This document shows positions 1 to 8,800 of a stretch of 23,557 nt of DNA, one piece after another (within the stretch, counting starts at the first letter, position 1; each line of letters opens with the position of its first letter). Below the pieces are notes generated by a model. It had not been told where the DNA came from. It worked only from the letters and a program-made list of their open reading frames with translations, and ran no database searches. The stretch covers positions 1-23,557 of the forward strand of contig CALSCR010002732.1 in the NCBI GenBank assembly GCA_943704495.1, read 5' to 3'. The DNA is from Pigoraptor chileana (taxonomy: Eukaryota; Opisthokonta; Filasterea). The position numbers and the translations under genes are program-made.

Positions 1-702
1 GGGGGGGGGATGCACATGTGTGGGCGTGTGTGTGAGTATGAGTGGGTGGTGCGTGAGTGCGTGGGTGGATAGGTGGATCGGTGGATGGGGTTTGGATGGT
101 GTGTGCAATGTGTGCACATGCAGTCGTGTGAGTGTGTGCAGGTGTATGCATGCATCTGTACATGTATCTGATGGTATGTGCGTGGATGATCTGGGGGATG
201 TGAAGAACCATATGTGCACAATACTAACGAAGGTTTGGTGTTTGTTCGGCGTGTCTGTATGATTACGTGTGCGATGGCACAGGTGGCGTGCGTGTCGGGC
301 GGCTGTCGACCGCCGCAAATGCAACACTGGCCTTCAAGCCCATGCGCCATAGTGGTGCGCACCCATTCCCACTCTCGCCCTCTTTTTGGTACCCATCACT
401 CTCACTCTTGTCTCTGTCCCATCACTCTCCCTCTTGTCTCTGTCGCATCCCTCTCCCTCTTGTCTCTCCCTCTTGTCTCTCACTCTTGTCTCTGTCCCAT
501 CACTCTCCCTCGTCTCTGTTCCATCACTCTCCCTCTTATCTCTGTCTATCACTTGTCTCTATCCCATCACTTGTCAGCCTCTTTCTCTTCTTTCTCTATC
601 GCTTTCTTGTCTCTTCCGCTTTTATGAGGTCAATGGTCAATTGGACTTAGTCCTGCATATATACACATATCATATGTGTGCTCTATTTTACACATCACAC
701 AC
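1..702. other. Non-coding flank upstream of the NUDT6-like gene
   Basis: No convincing gene is seen here. The first ~260 bases are TG-rich low-complexity sequence. The middle holds a pyrimidine-rich minisatellite, listed separately. The last ~80 bases before the NUDT6-like start are AT-richer, with a TATA-like stretch around 658-672 (ATATATACACATATCATAT region). Open frames in this stretch are repeat-driven (Ser/Leu/Pro or Thr/Arg-rich) and have no recognisable domain. The stretch probably contains the promoter and 5' UTR of the gene starting at 703. Confidence 0.6.
393..585. repeat. Pyrimidine-rich minisatellite, ~26-bp unit
   Basis: Degenerate tandem copies of a unit beginning CCATCACTCTCCCTCTTG and ending TCTCTGTC. 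Copies start near 393, 419, 445 (longer, with internally reiterated CTCTTGTCT blocks), 497 and 521, followed by decayed copies near 547 and 564. One strand is almost purely C/T, so the tract is polypurine on the other strand. It lies roughly 120-310 bases upstream of the NUDT6-like start codon. Confidence 0.85.
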
Positions 703-2953
703 ATGAATGCTCAAACCTGTCTTATCATTGCCGCTGAAAGCATGCGTTTCAACGGTCGTTTCAAATGACGAAAGAGTGTGTACATGTGTGCATTTTTGCC
801 TGGCGTCCATTCACACAACGTGCTGATGCATGTACGATATGCGATTGCGGTCGCTTTGCAGGCGTCATGATCGACCTGGAGACAGCCAACGTCACAAATG
901 CACAACTCGGCGGCCTTCTTCCTGGTCTGTAAGAGTGGCACAATTGCGTCTGTCTCCCTGTATCTTCTCATTATTATTTTGAATCTCGGTGGAAGTGTTA
1001 ACGTGCGTTCGTACAAGCACTAACATGTGGATGTTTGCGTGTGTGTCTAATTTCAGTCGGAACCTTACCTAACGCTGCCCTTTACTCTTTTTCTCACACA
1101 GAGTCGCTGGAGAACTGGAAGTCCAACGCACGCAAGGCGGTGTGGCTGAGAATTCCTAACGCTCGCTCCGACGCAATATCTATTGCCATAAAGGTTTGTG
1201 TTTGTTTGTTTTGTGTGGTAGTGTGGGTGAGTTTGGGTTTCTGTGAGTGTGCGTGCGTGCGTTTGCACATGATTGGGTGGTGTGCGAGTGATGTTGAGGT
1301 CGTATAAAAAGCGGCAGAGAAGCGGCAGAGAAGGATATGTGTGTCTGTCTAATTAACAGCCAATGAAAACAACAACTCATGATATGCACAGAACGGATTC
1401 GACTTTCACCACGCTGTGCCTGGCTATGCAATGCTAAATAAGTGGTTGCCGTCGACTCCAAACAAGATACCTCCCTTTGCGAGCCATACTGTCGGTGTGT
1501 GTGTGCGCGCGCGTGTGTGTGTGTGTGTGTGTTTGGCATACTTGTTGTTTTGAAGCTGATTGGTCAAGAGTGTGTATCTCTTGTGTCCCAGAATCTTTTT
1601 TGATATTCATTGTGTGAAATTGTGTGTGTGAAATTCTTTGCGTGTGTGTGTGTGTGTGTGTGTGTTGATTGCCTGCGCAGGCGTCGGTGGGTTTGTTCTC
1701 AACGACAAGAATGAAATGCTCGTGATCAAGGAGCGGAATGCAGAAAAGCCCTTTTGGAAGCTTCCCGGTGGCCTCTCTGATCTTGGAGAGGAGTTTGGGG
1801 AAACGGCGGTCCGCGAGGTCAGGGAGGAGACAGGTAACACAGGACCACACTTCAACAGTTGCATGCATCCCCACGCACAAAACAGCTGACTGACACCCTT
1901 GTGCTCACAGCCGAGGTGGAAGTTCAGTTTGATTGTCCATCAATAGCCCTCGCGACTGCACTGTTTGATGTCTACTTCTGCGGACGCTCCACACAGCCCC
2001 GAGAGTCTTTCCAGTATGCAATGCATTCTGTGCTACTTCTATTGCTTGCGTCCTGCATTGGGTCCCCCACTAATTTGACCGACTGCTCGTGTCAATGCTC
2101 AGGCGTGCTGAGTGAATTCAAGAGCCTGTTTGCCTTCCGCCACCAGCACAACTGGGCGTTCGGGAGGTGTGTAGCCATCGTTGGCATCGCCGATTAGTTC
2201 GATATGACATGTTCTAATCTATTTGCATCTTGTGCGGCCCACTTTGTCTTCCGATTTGATGTTGTTTTATTACCATGCGTATTATTTGACCAATACCATG
2301 CGTATTATTTGACCGGTGCGGTGTGCTTGACTTGTGGCGGGCGTTTTGGTGCGAACATTTGAAACAGATCGGACCTCTATGTTGTGTGTCGTCTCAAAGC
2401 GCTGACAACCGAGATCACAATCGACGAGAGTGAAATTGGCGACTGCAGATGGATGTCGGTATGTACCCCATTCTGTTCTGCTCATTCCCATGATTCTCCT
2501 TTCATTTTTTTCTTTCTTGATTTGTATGTGTGTATGTGCGAGGGATATTTGGGGGGGGGGGAGTCTTCCACGCAAGCACACACAACACACACATAAACTG
2601 CGAGGTTTTTTTTCAAAGCACCGCAGACTGGTGAACCATGCGTGGCATTGGGGGTCTCTGGAAAGAGACAGTGCGCGTTTATTTGCACTTGTCTCATTGA
2701 GGGAGCTGTGGTGAGATCTGACATTGCAGTGTATAATGAAACGAATCTCCTCTCATTCTCTTTGTGTGGCGTTCTCCAGGTTGACGAGTACGTACGCATC
2801 AGCCCGCACATGATGAATCGGTTTGTGGGTCGCATGCTCGCGGCTGACCTAGAGGGCCGGCTTGACATGCGAGAAACAGAGCTCGAGTCCATGTATGCAA
2901 AGGGCAAATTCTTCAAAGTGTACCACCCTCAGCTCAATGTGCCGATGGATTAA
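703..2953 (+). CDS. NUDT6: NUDT6-like Nudix hydrolase, 8 exons
   Basis: Exons: 703-754, 862-924, 1102-1193, 1392-1494, 1681-1833, 2103-2166, 2368-2458, 2780-2953. Phases agree at every junction and the frame closes at TAA, giving 263 residues. Residues 1-100 match the N-terminal domain peculiar to NUDT6 and its plant relatives: FNGVMIDLE, then ARKAVWLRIP, then NGFDFHHA and PPFASHTVG. A full Nudix box (G-x5-E-x7-REVREETGV) sits at about residues 134-156 and binds the metal for hydrolysis of a nucleoside-diphosphate-linked substrate. The intron after exon 5 splits its last glycine codon. The C-terminus (AFRHQH, SDLYVVCRLK, DCRWMS, FFKVYHP) also follows NUDT6 order. Human NUDT6 is 316 residues, so this is slightly short at the N-terminus. 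The start at 703 is the first in-frame ATG of exon 1. Exons 1-2 use weak donors (GTCGTT, GTCTGT) and are the least certain. The exact substrate cannot be read from sequence. Confidence 0.88.
1495..1666 (+). repeat. TG/CG microsatellites within NUDT6-like intron 4
   Basis: The donor of exon 4 runs straight into GTGTGTGTGTGCGCGCGCG and a further (TG)n run to about 1532. A second (TG)n run lies at about 1639-1665, close to the exon 5 acceptor. The whole intron is therefore flanked by alternating purine-pyrimidine tracts. Confidence 0.85.
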
Positions 2954-3710
2954 TGGCGGATTTGTTGCTGATTACTTCAGCAGTATTTGGTCGTTGATGT
3001 TTGTGGACTGTTGCTGCAATAGTAGCAGTACCATACAAGTATCAACCGGGTGGGGTCGTCCGTGAATACATTGATTACATTAATCCGATGCCCTGTTTTG
3101 CGCTGCTACTCTCCCTCTCTCGCGCGAGGTGTTCCTGTCACAATTTGCACTCTCTCGCAATGCTTGGAGGTTTCCGAAGGAGTCCGTGCACACGCACTTC
3201 ACATGATTGTCAGAATCAGTCAAAGGCTAATAGTGTTGTTACTCAGTTGTAACAATCACAAATTTCCGATGCGTAACGGAACGTAAACACACTGTTTTTC
3301 CGATGACTGTGGGTAAGTGCACGTGAGTCAGCAATGAGTCCGACCAATCAGCGTGCGCGAAATCTTCTCGCGTTTGAAAAATTTACTGACTCACAATTCC
3401 ACACACATTTACACACACACACACACGCGCAACACACGCAACACACACACACGTACACACACGCACAGACACACACACACATGCATGCACACGCACACCC
3501 TCTCACCTACTACTCACAGATTCGGCCGGAAATGCCGCTCCCTCAGGACGGGTGGAACATGGACGGACAGGCATTAATAGCGACCGCGGCAGTCTCGCCA
3601 CAGCTACTTGATAGTCATTCAATCCGATTATTTCTGCTGTGGGGTTCTGCGGGATAGATCGTACCTTTTTTTTTCCTGCTGCATTTCAAGGTGCTTGTTT
3701 GACGTTAAAA
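2954..3710. other. Intergenic region between NUDT6-like and AsnB-like loci
   Basis: No gene is seen. It contains the 3' flank of the Nudix gene, a CACGTG at 3320-3325 within GCACGTGAGTCAGC, a long CA microsatellite (3397-3500), and a T-rich stretch at 3666-3674 just before the AsnB-type start. Short open frames here have no recognisable domain. Confidence 0.55.
3397..3500. repeat. CA-rich microsatellite
   Basis: Interrupted (CA)n with CG, CAT and ACGC variants over about 100 bases, in the flank upstream of the AsnB-type start codon. Confidence 0.85.
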
Positions 3711-4569
3711 ATGTGCGGCATCCTCGCCATATTCGGCTACCAGGGCACCGAGGACCTGCGCCGCCTCGCTGTTGAACTGTCGCTCAGGTAGATGTGCATT
3801 GCAATCTGCCACTCACTTTTTCCTCCCACCTTCGTTTCAAAGTACTCCCCTCCCTCGCCTGATCCACGTGTGGCGTTATGTGTACGTTTACTCCTGTTGG
3901 ACTTGTTGATGTGCTAATTTGTCGACTGTTGCTCGTTGGTTCACAGACAGCGCCATCGTGGCCCCGACTGGAGCGGAGTCCGCATCATCGGCAACAACGC
4001 AATTGCCCACGAGCGCCTCGCCATTGTCGACCTCGGTGCGTGTTTCCAGCTATTCGGCATCCACTTTCAGCTATTCTGCATCTACGTTGTGTTTCGATTG
4101 ACTCTGCTTACTGCGCATCGCGATGCCAACGTGCGTGTGCGTTGTGTACCTCGCTGTGTGAGGTCACGTGCAGTATTCCAGGGGCATTATCTATGTCTTT
4201 CGTCATTAATTTCTTATGTCTCGCTGTGCGTATTCTCCTGTTGTTCATTGCGTATGTATTTCTGCCAGCAGAGACTGGAGCTCAGCCGCTTGCGACTGAA
4301 AACGGGGACATTATTCTCACTGTCAACGGAGAGATCTACAACCATGTCGCCCTGAAGCAGGTGTTTGTTTGTTGCATAATTGCATCGGATGTGTGCAGCG
4401 TGGTGTGTGCTCATTCTTGGACAACGACCACGATCACACCATCATAACCGCAACACTGACGACTATCCCTCCACATACACACCATGCATGCGTAACTGTT
4501 GAATCACAGGAACTGAAGACGCCTTACAACTTTGCGACGAACTCAGACTGCGAGGTCATCATTCCTTTG
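3711..4569 (+). pseudogene. Asparagine synthetase (AsnB type), N-terminal part only
   Basis: Exons 3711-3787, 3947-4035, 4272-4360 and 4510-4569 join in phase to give 105 residues of the class II glutamine amidotransferase domain. It starts MCGILAIFGY, so Cys2 would be the N-terminal nucleophile after Met removal. RHRGPDWSG, AHERLAIVD, GAQPL, NGEIYNH and SDCEVI follow in order. These motifs resemble E. coli AsnB and plant asparagine synthetases more than animal ASNS. A complete enzyme is about 550 residues, with the rest of the glutaminase domain and an ATP-pyrophosphatase synthetase domain. After the in-phase donor at 4570 (GTATGT), no exon continuing the expected LYxEHG region can be found before or after the repeats. 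The locus is truncated, interrupted by repeat expansion, or wrongly joined in assembly. As shown, it could not make asparagine synthetase. Confidence 0.8.
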
Positions 4570-4626
4570 GTATGTTCGTCTTCCGCAAATCGGTTTCACT
4601 CACGCACATTTTCAGCTGCAGATCTG

Positions 4627-4735
4627 CACTCACACACACACACACGCGCGCGCGCAACACAGATTTACACTCCACGCACGCGGTACGGGACATACACACA
4701 CACACACTCACTCACGCACTCAGTACACACCATCC
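4627..4735. repeat. CA/CG microsatellite after AsnB-type exon 4
   Basis: (CA)n with a CGCGCGCG core near 4648-4657, then further CA and CTCA runs to about 4735. It begins where the fifth AsnB-type exon would be expected. Confidence 0.8.
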
Positions 4736-4779
4736 ATCCGTACATCTGCTTCTGCGTCAGATGTGCTATGCGGCTTTAT

Positions 4780-5056
4780 GTCTCTCTCTCTTTCTCTCTC
4801 TCTCGCTGTTGGAGTCGATGGGCTTATGCCTAAGGCGTTTTGAGTACTGAAGGTCTCTCTCTCTCGCTCTCGCTCTCTTGTGGAGTCCATGGGTATAGCG
4901 CGTAAGACACTGACTTGAATCCTAAATCTCTCGCTCTCTCTCTTTTGTGGAGTCCATGGGCACAGCGCCTGAGACTGACTTGCTTCCTACATCTCTCTGT
5001 GAGCATAGTTGTGGTGTCCTGACATAGCTCCTTAAGAGACACTGACTGGAATCACA
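4780..5056 (+). repeat. Minisatellite, ~65-72-bp unit, about four copies
   Basis: Each unit has a (CT)n/TCTCGCTCTC head, then GTGGAGTCCATGGG, a short variable AGCGC segment, then AGACACTGACTTGAATCCTA. Approximate copies: 4780-4852, 4853-4924, 4925-4990 and a diverged fourth at 4991-5056. Copies 2 and 3 are closest. The repeat separates the truncated AsnB-type exons from the peptidase fragment. Confidence 0.8.
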
Positions 5057-5080
5057 CATTCCCATGCACTTTTCGTGCAG

Positions 5081-5371
5081 TTGATCCGCCCGCGTGGATT
5101 GTAAAGAACTCGTGGTCGTCAAAATGGGGTCTCGGGGGATATCTCTACATCGCCATGGACAGAGACATGTGCCGTGGGTGTCAGCGACTTGCTCCACTTT
5201 TACTCATCTCAGCTGCAAATGTTGTTGACCGACTGCCTTGTCCCCTTTTGATTGCCTCTGTATTCTATGATGTCTAATCGCATCACAACCCAACCCCCGT
5301 CATTGAAACCCCTGTGCCTGTGGCTTGCAGTGATTGGCGACGGTGGCGGGTACTATGTCCGCTTTGGATGA
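5081..5371 (+). pseudogene. C-terminal fragment of a papain-family (C1A) cysteine peptidase
   Basis: An exon at 5081-5173, after a TTTTCGTGCAG acceptor, reads PAWIVKNSWSSKWGLGGY then LYIAMDRDMC. This is the hallmark C-terminal block of papain-family peptidases. The Asn of KNSW is the third catalytic residue and the block ends with the usual MC. A further exon from 5331, joined in phase, would add about 13 residues and stop at TGA 5369-5371; that tail is not a family signature and is less certain. The catalytic Cys and His blocks are absent upstream, where only repeats lie. The phase does not match the preceding AsnB-type exon, so the two do not splice into one protein. It is either the remnant of a peptidase gene or the 3' end of one whose front is missing from this assembly. 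Confidence 0.7.
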
Positions 5372-5892
5372 ACGCACCTGCCCGAGGTGCTCAATTTGAA
5401 TTTCAATTGATTTTCCTCTCTTTTTGATGATTGACTGAATTTAATGTGACGGGCGAGTCTGCCACTCGGTTTGTTTTGGACGGGACTACTCCTGCGCCGT
5501 GAATATCTTGTTGTGTGTGTTGTGTTGTGTTGTGTTGTGTTGTGGTTGTGTCACAACTACTCCCACTGGACGTCTCTGCGCGTGTGTGCGTCGCCGAAAC
5601 GACGAATAATAACAAAAGTGATATAGGGTATATCCTGCAGACTGCAAACCAAGTATTGGATTAAGCGGGTAGTTACTTCACTGCATACATAGCATCGTCA
5701 GGCAGCTCACAAAGCAATTTTCAAGTGGAATGGTTCGGGCCAACAACATTTGAGTGGGGTTGCTTGCTCATCATCCTGCACGTGTGTGCGTGTACGTGCG
5801 TGTGCATATGTGCGCGCGCGTACGTGCTGGCGGGCGGGAAGCGGACCTAACGCGCTGCGGACGGGGAGAGTGCCCCCATCCGCCTGCGCTGC
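5372..5892. other. Intergenic region upstream of the INPP4-like gene
   Basis: It holds a (TGTGT)n run (about 5511-5546), a GATATA-GGG-TATATC dyad at 5620-5634 that could serve as an AT-rich promoter element, and an alternating TG/CG tract at about 5776-5824 shortly before the start codon. No gene is seen. A 5' UTR exon of the downstream gene could lie here but cannot be recognised. Confidence 0.5.
5511..5546. repeat. TGTGT pentamer microsatellite
   Basis: Reiterated TGTGT pentamers (TGTGTTGTGTTGTGT pattern), about six or seven copies. Confidence 0.85.
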
Positions 5893-8800
5893 ATGGTATC
5901 CAAGTTTGTCTGGAGCGCACTGGGAAGCATGCGCTACAACGAGAAGGAGGTGGCGACGTTTGCCATCACTCCATCGATTCCAATCGACAAGAAGGGGCAT
6001 TTGTGGAAGAAGGGCGAGTATGGCGGCGGCGGTTTTAAGAAGCGGTGGTTTACCCTCAAGGGCAACATGCTGTTCTACTTCAAGGCGCCCAACGAGGTGC
6101 GTATGCTCGCAAACGGTGTGGGAATTTGTGTTTGTGCCGTCGGTGCGACCACGCAGCATCGGTGCATTCTCAATTGTGTCGCTTGAATGCTTGACTTGTG
6201 TCGTCCACAATCTCTCTCCAGTCACCGCTAACCCCTCTATGTTGTGGTTGCAGAGAGAGGCGATTGGCTTCATCTTCCTCGAGGGCTGCGTCATTGAATC
6301 TGGGAAGGAAGCAGGGATGCCGCACGGCATTCGGCTTGTTTTCGACGGTCAGGGCAGTCGAACTTACATTCTTTGCGCTGATACGGAGGAGGTGTGTGTA
6401 TGTGCTTTTGGCATGTGTCCTGTGTGGATTCGCATGCAATGTGTATGTGCTATCCGTGTACCTCGTGTCTCAATCTGCGTGTATCTCTCGGTGGCTATGT
6501 ACAGAGCGCCTTCGTTGTACACTTGCGTGCAAAAATGTTTGATATGCGTGCGTCACTATCCACAGGCATCTGCATGTTCCCCGCTTACCCTCCACCCCTG
6601 CGCACACTGGTGCAATTGTCGGCAATGGCCACTGTAGGATCAGAAGGCATGGATCACGGCGCTCCAGCGGAGCAGCTATCGTTATCTGCGTGCCCAGATA
6701 GCGAGTTTCATTCGGATGCATCCCGACCTTGCAACTGCCGGTGACGGCGGGTCGCAGGGACAGTCGTCGTCCTCGGACGGGGGAACTCGCCTCAGTCTGG
6801 ACGCCGGGCAGCAGTTCTCCACCATTCACCAGACGCTGGCGTCACCCCGACGCGCGAGGGCTGCGACAACGTCCGCTGCCGAGGCGCCTGCGGTTCCGCC
6901 GCTGTCGATGGGGCGGGGATTTGTGCAGGGCACGCAGGGGGGGCGCGTTATGAAGTCTTCGTCAACACCGCCGCCGGCACGTGGCGCTGGGGCGTCGGGG
7001 GGCTCGCCGTCGACGCAGCCGCAGTTGCAGGAGCGGCCGCCAATCGACGAGGAGGATGTGGCCGGAATGTTTGAGGGCGACGCGCTGTCCACGGCGTCGA
7101 GACAGTCGCTGGAGGAGCCCGCGTTGGCTGGATCTGACGACGCTCTCCAGGAAAATCTGTCAGAAGGTGCGCTGCTTGCTCTCTGTAAGTGTGCGCATAT
7201 TGGAAGTGCATGGAGTGGTGCTGCTTTGCGGCAGGTGGTGTGTGTGTGTGTGTACGTGTGCGTGTACATCGAAGGCATATTCACATGTGCATGCACTTCC
7301 GCGCAGTGTGTTCAGAATCCACATTAAGCAGTTATCAATATCCACAGTTTATTGTCAAAGCGCACACCAAAAGTATTATGTTATTATTAGTATTATGGAT
7401 TATTCGATCATGTATCATGTACTGTGGCGCTGCTCATATTGGGTTGGCGGCTGTGCTCCACTCGGCCTGAATATCTTCGTGGCTGTCACTGTTTGGTCGA
7501 TGGGCTTGTGCGAGACTGATGTCTCTCGAATAGAGTATTGAATTTGGTCACGGTCGTCCCCCCTTGTTTGTTTGGCTGTGCACATACCCAGCCATTGAGG
7601 GCCACATTGCAACCGAGACCAGCCACACGTGGAGTCGGGCTGGATTCGGGGGCTCCATGCGCAACGCCAGCGTGCGATCGCAAGCAGGTGCGCTGTCACT
7701 TCTGCTTCCTTGTCACTCGCACGCCCGACATTATTGACTATTTACTGGTTTGCCTATGCCCGTGATGTCCTTAAATGGAAAGGATGGATGGATATTCAGA
7801 AGCTGTTTCGAGGATGTTGACCCCCAAGAATGCAAATGGGAATATGAACGCCCACATATTGGCAGTTCCGCATAGGCGCCAAATGCATGCCAACTCTATT
7901 TCATTTTGAAATCCATTGTTGCATTCATGCATAACTACCGTCATCTCACTATTTGCTACTATGCTCATTATGCACAATGCGCAACAGGAGGCTCGGTGGG
8001 AAGCGTTCCCGTGCGAGACGACAGCTGGACGTGCATTGAAGTAAGCATCGGATGTCTTGGCCTTCCCCTCGAGCGTGAGGACAAGGCGCCAAGCACAGTC
8101 GCAATTGTTCTCATATCGTGTGCAGAGGACGAGTGGACTGAGTGGGCACGCACCGAAATCGTTGAGGTGGGCTAATGATTTCCTTTAATGTGTTAGTTTG
8201 CTGCTGACGCTGTGTGCAGTTCAATGTTTGCCATCCTGCTGCTGTGTGAAGGCACCACGCGCGGCATTGATGGCCACGAGGGGCGGCCTTGCCTTGCCTT
8301 GTTTTCTTTTGCTCCTCATGCATTCCTCTGCCCACGTGCTTGCAGGATTGCGCTTCCCCCGATTTCGAGATGTCCGCTGTGTTTGGGCGCGCGGACTTCC
8401 AGCTGCTTGTGCCCCCCGCAGCCGGAAGTGCCCCGGGGCCTCTTGCGGGATCGTCTGGGTCGGCGTCCCTGCAGTTTGCGCACGCATCACAAGTGTTTGC
8501 GGCGCAGTCGCAGTCGCTCCCCACTGCATCAGCGGCAGCGGCATCGGACACCCCACTGTCTCTCCTGCAGATCCCCGCTGCGGGCATGGGTTTGCCACCG
8601 GCCGTGCCGCTCGGCGGGTCCTTCAGTGCATCCGGGGCGGCGGTTGGTGGACAGCCGCCGGGTGCACAGGCGAGCGAGGGGCGCATCCCCCACCGCGTGC
8701 GGATCGAGGTGCGCTTTGTGGAGGGTGGCGACGGGTCGCGCCTCCGTCCCTGGTACCACGCGGACTGCTTGCTCGAGGAGCTCGCTGAGTCGGACGGCGT

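Noticed and set aside
5750-6637. A 295-residue plus-strand open frame across the first exons of the INPP4-like gene
   Set aside because: It lies in another frame from the PH domain exons, is Arg/Cys/Ala-rich without any domain, and crosses two introns.
7185-7190. Consensus donor GTAAGT at the end of INPP4-like exon 3
   Set aside because: Joining there to 7988 creates a TGA codon; the donor at 7167 gives an open, in-phase junction.
8041-8125. Apparent small intron (GTAAGC ... GTGTGCAG) in the C2 exon
   Set aside because: The frame is open across it and the enclosed residues (GLPLEREDKAPSTVAIVLISC region) align with the first C2 strands of INPP4B, so it is coding.
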